DNA from: Rhizophagus sp. LPA8_4_AMF
Taxonomy: Eukaryota; Glomeromycota; Glomeromycetes; Glomerales; Glomeraceae
Assembly: GCA_021464525.1 (NCBI GenBank)
Contig: JADRCO010000537.1
Span: 1-31,361 of the forward strand
Reading direction: 5' to 3'
Length of the DNA: 31,361 bases
Part shown: positions 8,284 through 19,700 of the stretch, in pieces
Numbering within the stretch: position 1 is the stretch's first letter
How the letters are laid out: every line of letters starts with the position of its first letter
Position numbers and translations under genes: made by a program
The notes under the pieces: model-generated
Seen by the model: the letters and a program-made list of their open reading frames with translations, nothing else
What the model was told of the DNA's origin: nothing
Database searches by the model: none

Positions 8284-10740
8284 ATGACTGCAAATCCTGG
8301 TCTTCAATCAATATCAGATCTTACTGCTTCAACCCGCTTAACTACAGGAGATATACCACCACCTCTTGTAGGTTCTTCAACAACCGTTATAAGTACCCGG
8401 CTTTATTTATTCGCAGGACGACTTGTGTCTTCTCGACGCATGACAAATGAACTATATGAACTTGATTTGGAAACATTTGTATGGACAAAATTTCAGGATA
8501 CTGAACAAAAAGCACCAAAAGCTAGATATTTTCATTCTGCAAATCAATACAAAAATTCAATCGTATTTTTTGGTGGAATGGGATATTCAAGAACTTCAAA
8601 TGATGGTTTATGTGTGTTAGATGATGTTTCTATCTTTGATTTAGACACATATACTTGGAAACATCCTGAAATAACACCTTCATCTTTCTCCCCACGACCA
8701 AGATATGCACATTTAGCAGCAGTAACTGCAAATAAGTTGGTAGTGGTAGGTGGTCAAGACATGTCCAACTCATATATTGAAGAAATTAATGTGTTGGATT
8801 TGGATGAATTGACATGGACCTCATCACGACCTTTTGAGAAGCATTGCGGGGCATATCGTTCAGTCGCAGTTAGTAGTACTAGTCATACTAATTTACCTCT
8901 ATATGGTAATAATGTTAATGATAATGCTTCAATCACTTCGTCGTTTGATTCTACTTCTTCTTCATCGGACACAAATGTTCCTGCACCTTTGAGAAAATCA
9001 ACTTCTCAGCAGGCGTTATCTAGTACAAACAACAATGCTTCTAATGTTATTCGTAAACCACCATCTGTTGGAACCTTTAGTCGCCCAGAATCTTTACGCA
9101 GAACTCCTTCAGGAGGTCAAAATATTGTACGTTCACGTTCCATAAAAAGGGTACAATCGTCAAGCAATTCATACTATCGGCTTTCATATACAACTAGTGT
9201 CACTGAAGAAAATCCAAATCCTATTTATTTATACTCTAATTATAATTTCACGGATGTTAAACGTGAACTTCAAGTTATTGCACCACCTACAACATCGAAT
9301 TATCAAATTATGGATCATTCTTCAAATATGACAGGTGCATTTTTACCTCCAGGTCTTCGTTTCCCAACTGGAGCAATTCTTGGACATAATCTTATTATAT
9401 CAGGAACTTATTTAACAAATACAAGTCAAACTTTTAGTATATGGGCATTAAACCTTGCGAATTTGGTTTGGACACGGATTGATACTGGTTCATGTTTTTC
9501 ACAAGGTTCGTGGAATAGGGGTATACTATGTGAGGAGACTAACAGATATTTTGTACTTGGTCATCGTGATAGATCACTCGTTGATGATTATAATCATCGA
9601 CAAACAAATTTTGATCATGTGACTGTTGTAGACTTGGAAGCATTTGGAGTTTATCAACCACCTCCTGCTACAATGTCCACAAATGCACAAGAATTAGGAT
9701 TGGCATTATTAAATGATCCTAATATAGCAGATTTTGAAATTGTAACGCAAGATGATCGGAGAATACCTGTTAATTCACAAATATTATCACAAAGATGGCC
9801 TCATTTTAAGGCGTTAGTTAATCAACAGGCTGAAAGAGTACCTAAACCAAAATATGATGAAGAGACGATAAAAAATCCTGAAGATGAAGAAACTATATTG
9901 ATGTATAATAATAGAGCTTTAGAATTTCCTGAGCCTTATCCTGTCACATTAGCATTTTTACAATATTTGTATACCGATCATCTTCTTACATCACAACAGC
10001 ATCAGCCTCAAATATTAGCACAACTTTTACTGCTAGCAGATATGTACGATTTAGACCGTCTACGACAATTGACATCGCATTCCTTACATCAGTCTTTAAG
10101 TATGTCCACAGCTGCATTAATATATGAAACAGCTGCACTTTCACGTCAAACAGGTTTACAGATTCGTGCTCTTAAGGTTATGATTGCCGCCAAGAAAATG
10201 CTTCAGCAGCAGCAACAACAACAACAACAACAACGAGAATCACGAGTTCCTCCTCAAATAGGTGATGGTGATATTTTGTCCTCAAATTGGGCAAATCCTG
10301 CAAGTCCTCCTTTATCGGCAGCTATAGCATCTGATACGAGAGCATCTTATTATGATCCATATTCAACAGCAATGAATTTGACATCACATTCACCGTTATC
10401 TTCACCTATTCAGAAAAGAACTCGATCATCATCATCTGTATCAGCTTATAATAGTTCAATATCTAGTCGTGGGTATTTACCAACCATACAAGATAGTATA
10501 ACACAGGATGATGTTATGTCTGAAGAAAGGATAAATTCGTCAATATCGGCTCGGAGTTTGCGACCTACTAGATCAAATAGTTCATTGTCTACATCAACAA
10601 GATCTTCTAACAGAAGTTATGCAGCGAGTACAACTACATTTGGTAGTAATAATGTACCAATACATCAACAATCGGTATCATCAGAAAATCGAGTATATCA
10701 ACAGGAATCTGGATTTGGCTATGCAAGTGGCGGATTATAG
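8284..10740 (+). CDS. Kelch-repeat and BTB domain protein (fungal Mds3/Pmd1/Ral2-like architecture)
   Basis: A single 2457-nt exon encodes 818 aa, and it is the only intronless gene in a window of intron-rich genes. Residues 24-200 carry kelch-type blades: RLYLFAGRLVSSRRMTNELY, ARYFHSANQY...IVFFGG, PRPRYAHLAAVTANKLVVVGGQD, each with a following D(L/V)D..TW. A Ser/Thr/Asn-rich insert covers about 200-300. Further kelch-like sequence (FPTGAILGHNLIISGTY, NLVWTRI) runs to about 450. A BTB domain spans about 475-600 (DPNIADFEIVT, RIPVNSQILSQRWPHFKALV, AFLQYLYTDHL, LLLLADMYDLDRL). A run of 10 Gln sits at 641-650. The tail to 818 is Ser-rich and probably disordered. The kelch-then-BTB order recalls yeast Mds3/Pmd1 (pH and TOR signalling) and fission yeast Ral2 (Ras pathway). 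That assignment is inference. A Cullin-3 adaptor role is also possible. Confidence 0.85.
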   Translation: MTANPGLQSISDLTASTRLTTGDIPPPLVGSSTTVISTRLYLFAGRLVSSRRMTNELYELDLETFVWTKFQDTEQKAPKARYFHSANQYKNSIVFFGGMGYSRTSNDGLCVLDDVSIFDLDTYTWKHPEITPSSFSPRPRYAHLAAVTANKLVVVGGQDMSNSYIEEINVLDLDELTWTSSRPFEKHCGAYRSVAVSSTSHTNLPLYGNNVNDNASITSSFDSTSSSSDTNVPAPLRKSTSQQALSSTNNNASNVIRKPPSVGTFSRPESLRRTPSGGQNIVRSRSIKRVQSSSNSYYRLSYTTSVTEENPNPIYLYSNYNFTDVKRELQVIAPPTTSNYQIMDHSSNMTGAFLPPGLRFPTGAILGHNLIISGTYLTNTSQTFSIWALNLANLVWTRIDTGSCFSQGSWNRGILCEETNRYFVLGHRDRSLVDDYNHRQTNFDHVTVVDLEAFGVYQPPPATMSTNAQELGLALLNDPNIADFEIVTQDDRRIPVNSQILSQRWPHFKALVNQQAERVPKPKYDEETIKNPEDEETILMYNNRALEFPEPYPVTLAFLQYLYTDHLLTSQQHQPQILAQLLLLADMYDLDRLRQLTSHSLHQSLSMSTAALIYETAALSRQTGLQIRALKVMIAAKKMLQQQQQQQQQQRESRVPPQIGDGDILSSNWANPASPPLSAAIASDTRASYYDPYSTAMNLTSHSPLSSPIQKRTRSSSSVSAYNSSISSRGYLPTIQDSITQDDVMSEERINSSISARSLRPTRSNSSLSTSTRSSNRSYAASTTTFGSNNVPIHQQSVSSENRVYQQESGFGYASGGL

Positions 10741-11321
10741 CAAGATTTTAATAAATATCATAAGGCAGGAAAAGATGAAAAATAATGAAGTCAAGATTTA
10801 TTAATGAAGGGTTCAGAAAATATGCTGGTAATTAAACTATTTAGCTTATATTAACATCGTCAATAGGTACATACAAAAACTCTGTAATATTGGCGATGCA
10901 TGATTAATAATTAATGTTAGGAAGAAGAAAAAGTTTTAGTAGGGATAAAAAAAATTAATTTTTATTGGATCTATTATTTATTTATTTATTTATTTTGATT
11001 AATATTTATTATTGTTATATATATTGTATTGTATTTTTTTTTACCTTTTTTTTTTTGAAAATTGGAATTTTATTAAAAAAGTAGATTTTCATCATATATA
11101 TATATTATATATTAATAATTTTTAATTTATTAAATCATAATTATTATAATTGTAAAAATTAAAAAAAAAAATTTTCAGTAAGCATCCTAAATAAGGTAAA
11201 AATAATTAAGTGCTTGTCCCACATTATTTTGTGTAACAAGTGGAATTTAAAATTACGCACTTTAACAATATATTTTTTAGATCTTTTTGATCTGAAAATT
11301 TCAAATTGCATATATCTCAAA
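10741..11321. other. 3' UTR/intergenic region between the kelch-BTB and Prp46 genes
   Basis: Very AT-rich, with no gene. It holds an AUUUA-type repeat (see next entry), T and A homopolymers near 11035-11080 and 11160-11175, and an AT palindromic run near 11092-11115. The 5' UTR of the next gene probably begins within the last 100-200 bp. Confidence 0.4.
10975..10996 (+). repeat. (TTAT)n run forming overlapping ATTTA words in the presumed 3' UTR
   Basis: About five TTAT units give overlapping ATTTA pentamers some 235 bp after the kelch-BTB stop codon. In mRNA this would read as overlapping AUUUA, the core of AU-rich instability elements. It may equally be an ordinary microsatellite. Confidence 0.6.
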
Positions 11322-13377
11322 ATGGAGAACGTAAATGATAATGAACAATCTCCTGCTAGCTCGCCTCCCGATTTAACAAATTTATTACAACGATCTGTAA
11401 AACGAACAAAGGCAATGTTTCAATCCGGCACTGGTACAAATTTTCTCCTGGAGGATGACGAAAGGTTTTTAATGAGTGATTCTGGTGGAGGTTTTCATAT
11501 GAAATAGCTGTTACTCGCTTTTTATCCTCATTGCATCTTGTACCTCTAACTTCTAACTCATGGTATTATTATTTTTTAATAGTCAACAGGTCAAGTTAAG
11601 AATAAAAATTAACGACGAGTATAATGATGTTCAACAGTTACCTGCTTCATTATTAGCGCAACAAAGTAGAGGAAAGAAAAGACCTTTAGAGACGGGCGAT
11701 TCTGGTCTGGCTGATTCAGAAACTAATGGGACTGGTCTCGTACCTATGCAATTGGATAATAATGAGCATTTACCTCAAATCACCGGAGGTCATGCATATC
11801 CTTCTGCATCAGGTTAGTTATTAATTGTAATTGATATTTTTTTGTGTTAAGCTAATATTAATCGAAATATATTATAGGAGTGTCACTTTCCGAGGATAAC
11901 ACGATTGAAGGACAAGTGTCTGCTAATACTATACAAAAATTAGTTGATAATCTTCCACCTTCACGTGCTCAGTAAGTGCAACTTAATTTTACCTTGCTAT
12001 TAGGTAATTATTATTAATTATATTTTTTATATTATAAAGACAAGAAGCTGCGAAAACTGCACATGGTGTAGTCGCTATTAGACAAAAGGCCGGTATTAAT
12101 GCTACACCATTTGCAACTTCAGGATCTTTAGTAAGACGTCAAGTTCCAAGAGCGCAACGTCCAAATTGGCATGCTCCTTGGAAATTAATGAGAGTAATTA
12201 GTGGCCATTTAGGATGGGTTCGTTCTATAGCTGTAGAACCAGGGAATAAATGGTTTGTAACAGGTGCTGGCGATCGAACCATCAAGGTAGAAAAATAAAT
12301 CACTTTTATTAAAAAAAAAGAAAAAAATTGGTTTTAATTATAAGCTTTAATTATTAGATTTGGGATCTTGCATCTGGTACTTTGAAACTTACTCTTACAG
12401 GTCATATTTCAACAGTTCGTGGTTTGGCTGTTTCACCACGACATCCGTATTTGTTTTCTTGCGGAGAAGACAAAATGGTTAAATGTTGGGATCTTGAACA
12501 AAACAAAGTTATACGACATTATCATGGTCACTTGTCTGGTGTATATTCTTTAAGTTTACATCCTACATTAGATATTTTAGCTACAGCAGGAAGAGACGCT
12601 ACTGCAAGAGTATGGGATATGCGTACAAAACAATGTATTCATGTATTAAGTGGACATTCCTCAACAGTAGCAGATGTAAAATGTCAAGAAGTAGATCCAC
12701 AGATAATTACAGGTTCAATGGATTCAACTATCAGACTTTGGGATTTAGCAGCAGGAAAAACCTTGGCAACACTTACACATCATAAAAAATCTGTTAGAGC
12801 ATTAGCTATACATCCTGCAGAATTTACTTTTGCTAGTGGTAGTGCTGATAACATTAAACAGTGGAAATGTCCTGAAGGAACTTTTATGCAAAATTTTGAA
12901 AACCACCGTGCTATTATTAATACTTTAGCTGTTAATGTTGATAATGTTTTATTTTCTGGTGGTAAGTAAAAGTTTTTTTTTTTAAAAAAAAAAAAAAAAG
13001 ATTTTTAATATTATATAATATATTAAATATATTATTAAAGCTGATAATGGATCGATGGCATTTTGGGATTGGAAGTCAGCATATAAATTTCAATCGTTGG
13101 AGACAACCGTTCAACCTGGATCTCTGGAATCTGAAGCTGGTATATTTGCTAGTACATTTGATCGCACAGGATTAAGATTAATTACGTGTGAAGCTGATAA
13201 AACTGTTAAAATTTGGAAAGAAGATCCTAATGCGGTATGAATAATATATTTCAATAAATTAAAAATACGTAATTATATTGAGTATTTCTTTAATTGCTTA
13301 AACTATATGTTTATTTTTAGACTCCGGAAACCCATCCTATTGATTGGAAACCAACATTGATTAGAACTAGATATTAA
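11322..13377 (+). CDS. PRP46: WD40 pre-mRNA-splicing factor Prp46 / PLRG1 / PRL1
   Basis: This is a core subunit of the Prp19/CDC5 (NineTeen) complex in the activated spliceosome. There are seven exons: 11322-11464, 11583-11812, 11878-11971, 12040-12286, 12358-12961, 13041-13234 and 13321-13377 (1569 nt, 522 aa; human PLRG1 514 aa). The N-terminal third is low in structure and contains a SVKRTKAMF block. The family signature [20 protein letters not shown] precedes seven WD40 repeats (about residues 205-500). Each has a GH...WD pattern, for example [23 protein letters not shown] and [16 protein letters not shown]. The C-terminus [12 protein letters not shown] matches the family end. All junctions keep frame. 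The exon 1 donor (AG|GTTTTT) is the weakest. The neighbouring KH-like gene converges on it, leaving 241 bp between stop codons. Confidence 0.93.
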
Positions 13378-13618
13378 TTAGTATATTATTACATTATATT
13401 TTACTTGTATATATTTCTATTTTTAAACATTATGAAAACAAAAATAATTAAAATGGATTTATTCAATAGAATTATTAGAATTATTGATGATTGCTCGTAA
13501 TTTACAGTGATTTATATATTAAGCAAAATAATTTAAAAGCTATTTTACTCATTGCAAAATGAAGTGATAATATATTTTCTCATGTTCAAATTATTGAATT
13601 CATAGTAGAATTTAAGAA

Positions 13619-16350
13619 TCATTGCCTATTACTTTCAGGCAGTGGAAGTTTATCTTGAAGTACTTCCAAAAAGTTTCGAATTTCGCTTAAGAGAGCATTA
13701 ACTCCTCCAGTTTCTTCCATAATATCATAAGGATGCCATTCAGGTGTTTCTCCAACATTCAAATTACTATTAAAAGCAAAATTATCTTCCCAAGACTTTC
13801 TGTAAAACTATATGAAAATGAATAAAAATTCAGATTGATAAAATGAAAAATAGCAATTTTAAAAAATTTTAAAAGAATATTCTACTTACGGAAACTCCAT
13901 AGGTAACAGTAGCTGATTCTTTATCCAAAGGAACTTCGACACCAGGAGAACTATTTATATTTTTAATTAAGTCCCAAAATTTATACCTTGTAACTTCCAC
14001 AACATAATGATCGCCCCACCAATATTTCCATCTGGTTTTTTCACACACTGAGGTAACGTTTATTTCATCAGTGTTTGAATAAACCAAGTGATTATTTTGG
14101 CTACATTATTTATTATTTTATATTAATCAGTGTTCTTTAAAAGATTAATTGTTGCATTGCAAAATTTATGTAGTTACCTAAGTCGTAATTTATAAACAAA
14201 AGTTCCTAGAGCATTAAACTTGTCATTAGGAAGACGTTTTGCTGTTTTGATGTTGAGTTTCCATGAGTAAACACTGAAATTAATATATATATAATTTTAA
14301 TTAATTAAAATATCCTAAAGATTTATATTATTTTAATAACTACTAACTTATCCAAACATGACATGTTGATGTCCAATATGTTCTTATCATGTGTAGTTAC
14401 ATTCCATAACCCAATTTTCCCGTCATCCTTAAATTGGACGTCAAATGCACATGGCCAGGGTTCTACGCGAACATTGCGAGTTGGGGGTGGTCTACGGATT
14501 ACATGAATTTTAAATTCTCGAAATGGTGACCCATCCCATTGTCGATCACAATCGGAGAGAATTTCAAATAAACCATCTAATTGTTTACGATCAGTAGTAA
14601 CACTAAAAAAGGAAATATTCACATTGTTAAAAAATTTCACATATAAAAGCAAGTAATAACCAATGTAAATTATTATAATCGCTTGCCACGTAGCAAATTT
14701 AGATTGTAAACGAGAGTCACTCAGAATCTTATCATTAAGTCGATCGATAGCCCATAATGGTTCCTTGGGAAAATCTGTTAAGCACACATGGCCAAACCTA
14801 GTGTATCACGAACAGATTTTAATAAATAAATATGTATGCATAATTTAGAAATATTGTACGATACCTAATACGCATTTTAATTTCTTCGTCAAATAAGTGA
14901 ATTGTTCCAAAAGCTTTAAGAAGAGCATCCTCGATCCTTCTCACATTTGACACACGAATACTAATATTTATTAACATAAATTTTTATTATTTATATAAAG
15001 GTCCGGATAATAAATATATTTTAAAAGACTCACTTGTGCAAAGCATCGAAATTAGAGTTTGGATTTAATTCCCTTGAACCTCCATTTTTACCAACAACCG
15101 AAATTTTATCACCCTCAAGAACAGGTTCAAGGAGTTTGAACAATCCAAGGACATCATGCGGTTTGTTGAACCAAGGCGCAGGATTAGCTATCTTAACTTT
15201 ATAAGGTTTATGCGGCGGTTCTATCATATGAAACACCCACCCTTTATAAATGATCGCATTGTCCTTAGTTGTTATATTAGGAACGGACCTGGACTAAAGA
15301 GGAATTATAATTATTAACTTATAAATTAATCACTTGTTAACAATTCATAAAACTAAATTCATACCGCAACTACTTTAATATACAAATGCTTGACTCGCAT
15401 CGTTGCTTCTTCGACGGAATCATAAGTATCACCAACAATTCTTACTAACTATAAGAACAAATAAGATAAATAAATAAAATAAAGAGAATCCAAAGATTTA
15501 ATCTATTTCTATAATACTTGCATTAGAGCTTGGCTCATACCACATATAACATTTCGTCTCTGCACGTACTGGATGCAGAGTCTCTTCTTTCTCGCCAATA
15601 ATTCGTGAGATAGGAATTTCGGAATTAGGAAAAACAAAATGCCCATTGAAAGGCTTTCGATCAGGTGGAAATCCTCTGTAATCGCGTTCTTCACGTTCTC
15701 GAGCTTCTCTACGTTCTATTTTACGTTTTTGTTTCTCACTAAGAGCCTTTTCAGGTTTTGCCCAACCTTTAACTTTTCTTTTGCTGCGCTCTTGTAAATC
15801 TTTTGTTAGTATAGTTTCTGCGAGAGCACACCATTGTTTAAGAGCTTGCTCGATATCATCACGCGATCCCCACATTTCGATTTGCTATATATAATTAAAT
15901 ACCATTAAATAAACGACTTCCTCATATAATTAACGAGCCATTGAAAATTAAAAAGTAGAAATAAATATTTACAGCTTCATCCTCATTATAAACCATATGA
16001 GTGTTTGTTAATTTTTCGATACGTTGTAAATGAATCCTTTTTTCTCCGAGAATATCAACCGGACGAACATTTGGAGGAATCTTTATATGGTATTGCACAA
16101 TGGTGTATAATACGTTAAAATGAATTTGAAATTTAATCCATTAAACTTTTCTTTAGAATGAAAAAATAAAAAAAAATTTATTTACCAGCCAAACTTCGTC
16201 GGGGTTTCTCTTTGGTGCAGAACGTTCTTCATATTCGTCATATTTTGTTTCTTTTTTTTGAATCTGTCGATGTCTCCATTCATCCGCTTCATCCTCATCA
16301 TAGTAATCCATATTATGTTGATTATTATATTGATAATAGCCCTTTGACAT
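13619..16350 (-). CDS. Uncharacterised protein with two KH-like segments, divergent from Dicer
   Basis: I do not recognise a named family. Eleven exons are read on the minus strand: 16350-16186, 16080-15973, 15884-15518, 15444-15365, 15293-15034, 14960-14865, 14797-14690, 14602-14348, 14273-14178, 14100-13890 and 13807-13619 (1935 nt, 644 aa). The first 50 residues are Tyr/Asn/Asp-rich. Residues 56-112 look like a KH fold (VDILGEKRIHLQRIEKLTNT, then AQIEMWGSRDDIEQALKQW), with GEKR at the place of the KH GxxG loop. A basic/acidic helical linker spans about 117-160. A second similar segment covers 174-236 (ISRIIGEKEETLHPVRAETK, then AIRIVGDTYDSVEEA). Residues 241-644 form a further region, partly beta-rich, of unknown type. 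The 87-nt intron 14689-14603 has no in-frame stop and a weak donor (GTGGCA). If retained it would insert 29 hydrophobic residues. RNA binding is inferred from the KH-like pattern only. Confidence 0.8.
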
Positions 16351-16743
16351 TTTAATTTTGCGGACACAAAAGAAAAATTTTATTATTCTCAAATTCTTTG
16401 AATAATGACACTCAATATTCCGCTTATAACAAACAATTACAATTTTTGTGTCCTTTTACGCCATCCCGGTACTGTGCCACGGATGCATGCAATTGTTCCA
16501 ATTTGAATGATAATCACAAAAATCTGTAATTGTTTTCCAAAAATGTAAACATTGGTAACTATAAATTACAGTTGATTTTTTCAATTCATCTCTTTAAAAA
16601 ATCATTCTCCCAAATATTAGGGTATAATTGCCCATTATTATCATTATTTAATCATTTTTTGCTAAAAAAAAGACAATATTTGTATGTTAAAAGAAGAATT
16701 TTAAGAGATTTATTAAAAGTTTGTTTTTAAAGTGTTATTTACA
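16351..16743. promoter_or_regulatory. 393-bp divergent promoter shared by the KH-like gene and Dicer
   Basis: The two start codons face away from each other across 393 bp, with no other gene between. The central part (about 16440-16500) is GC-richer than its flanks and contains catcccggtactgtgccacg and a GCATGCAATTG word. No TATA box could be assigned with confidence in such AT-rich DNA. Open frames here carry no protein signature. Confidence 0.5.
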
Positions 16744-19700
16744 ATGACTGCCATACCAACTGAATTAAGAATTAACGAACTTTTCGAAGATGGTTCAGAT
16801 GATGATAACAAGAATGGAGCAGTAAACGAAGTCGTTGTTCCAACTCCAGAGGTTGTCCAAGCATTAACTGCCCGTAAATACCAAATTGAACTATACGAGA
16901 AGGCTTTAAATGACAACGTAATAGCGGTTTTGGATACTGGAAGTGGAAAAACTTTCATTGCCGTGATGTTGATAAAAGAAATGGTAGCGAAAGAGCGAGA
17001 GTTAAGAATGATTAGACGAGAGGTATTATTGATTTCAACTTAGAACGGATCTTCCAATTTCTTTATCATTTAATATTAATTTAATTAACCTTATTTTTTA
17101 GGAAAAACTCACATTTTTCCTAGTTAATCTCGTACCGCTTGTTTTTCAGCAATCTGACGTGATCAAAGCAAATTGCGATATAAAAGTCATGCGTTTTTGT
17201 GGAGAAATGGGTGTCGATTTATGGAGTGAAAAACACTGGAAAAAAAATTTTGCAGAATTTGATGTTCTAGTCATGACTGCGCAGATTTTTTTAAATATTC
17301 TTCGTCATGGATTCATTTCCTTATCACAGGTAAATATTCTAATTCCATTAATGATTTGATATCAAAATTAATCATATTAAAGTAATTAAAAGAAAAGTGT
17401 ATGTATGTATGTATATATGTATGTTGTAAATTTTGATTATTAAATATCAAGGTTAATCTATTAGTTTTTGACGAGTGTCACCATACTTCAAAAAAACATC
17501 CGTATAATTTGATAATGAGAGAATTTTATGATCGATGTCCTGAAGAAAATAGACCGAAAATTTTTGGTATGACAGCATCCCCCGTTAATACCCGAAGTGC
17601 CATTCATTCTGCTAGGTATCACAGTTTTTTTTATCTAATAAATACATTTCTTTATTGCTATACTGATTAACTTCATTGACTATTATTATAAATAGCCACC
17701 TTGAACGTAACCTAAACGCTAAAGTATTCACGGCCAGTGACACAGATGAGCTCCGTAGATTTGTCAATCGGCCTGATGAGATAGCTATAAGATATGAGCA
17801 TCCACCAGAATATCCAGAAACTGAACTTTATAAAATGCTTTGGAAAGAATGCCTTGGTGCAGAAAAATTTCAAAGAGCGTTCGGGTGCGCTTCTCAAGCT
17901 CTTCAAGTTTTAGGTCCTTGGTGTTCTGATCGAGTTTGGAAATATATATTAGAAGAATTAAATTCTAAATATGAAGGGAAATTAGATCCGGAGCAATTTG
18001 ACATGGAACTATTGGAAGCTTTATTAAAAGAAGAAAAGGTTTTAATGCAAAAAGTGACAACTATTATTGACGAATGGGTTTTTCAAAAACCTAGGCGTGA
18101 TCCCAGTTTGTTATCACCTAAAGTAATAAAATTATTACAAATCTTGGATTGTTTTAAGGATCAAGCTGATAACTTTTGTGGCATAGTATTTGTTGAGCGT
18201 CGTCATACAGCTAATGTTTTAAATTATTTATTGGGAGAGATAAGTGGTTTAGAGTTTATAAAATCAGACGTATTAGTTGGACATGGTACTAGCGATGAAG
18301 GAGATATACAAATGAAATTTAAAGATCAGAACAGAACCATAAGAGCTTTCCGTGATGGAAAGATCAATTTACTGATTGCTACTAATGTAGCAGAAGAAGG
18401 ATTAGATATCCAACCATGCAATGTCGTTATTAGGTAAGTACAAAACTAATAATTATCTGGTTTGTTATTAATAATATAGCGTTTAAATTTATTTTAATTC
18501 TTTAGATTTGATTTTTTCAATACACTGAGAGCCTATATTCAATCTCGAGGAAGAGCTCGTCGTAAAGATTCAAAATATATTGTGATGATAGAAAAGGATA
18601 ATTTCAAAGAACAAGGCATACTTGGGGAAATGAAAAAAGCTGAGAATGATATGAAGGAATGGTGCCAAATGCTCCCTGAGGATCGTAAATTACAGATGAA
18701 TGATAATATGGATGATTCGGATGATTCGGATGATGATGAAGGACAATATTTTATCATTTCTGAAACAGGCGCATTATTGAGTTATGAGTCAGCCGTTTCA
18801 CTTGTTAGTTATTACTGCTCAAAACTTCCTAAAGATGCTTATTGTCCGACATTTCAACCTGACTATAAATTTATAAAAGAACATGGTGGATTTACTTGTC
18901 ATCTTACTTTACCAAGTAATGCACCCGTTCGTGAAATTGTTAGTGAAGTTTGTAGTAGTAGAAGCAAATCAAAAAAAGCTGCCGCATTTAAGGCTTGTCT
19001 ACAATTACATGATAAAAAGGCATTAGATAACCATCTATTGCCAGAGATAGAATGGATTCCAGAAGATCATGAAATGCAAAAACCGTCCATTGAAGATGGG
19101 TTGGTCGAAGGAGCGAAAAAATCCAAAAGAGAGTATCGTCTTAAATCTCCCGATTTATGGGTTATTGAAGAAGATCAACCCAAGATTCCAGAAGAACTAT
19201 ATTTCACTATTCTTAAATTAGATCTAGAAGATGAAAAATATGATGGTAATCCATACCGTACAATGTGTTTATTAACACGTAAACAGTTCCCGGAGGTTCC
19301 AGCAAGTACATTATATTTTCATGGAGTTCCTAAAACACTTAATGTACTTACTTATTCAACACCAATTAAAATCGATCTTGAAAAGATGGAGTTGATTTTT
19401 AAATTTACTTTACGCATATTCACTTCTATAGTCAACAAAGAGTTTATATGTGAATTTGAAAATTTCCCCTATCTCGTAGTGCCGCTTGTCAAAAATGCAC
19501 CTATCAATGAACATACTCCTAATTTCATTGATTGGGAAGATATAGAAAGGGCTGTTAACGAAAAACATATACCTGTTGACGTGAGTAACATATCTGATGA
19601 CATGATGGATGCTGTAATAATCGATTATTCAGACAATTTGCGGCGTTATTTTGTTCAATCTATACGACATGACCTTAATCCAATGTCTCCAATTCCAGAA

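Noticed and set aside
14323-14787. Single 154-aa open frame with an apparent transmembrane helix
   Set aside because: It spans exon 7, an 87-nt intron and exon 8 of the KH-like gene. The hydrophobic part coincides with the likely intron.
16530-16730. 66-aa open frame upstream of Dicer as an extra N-terminal exon
   Set aside because: It is in AT-rich leader sequence without helicase similarity. The 16744 ATG gives a normal Dicer N-terminus.
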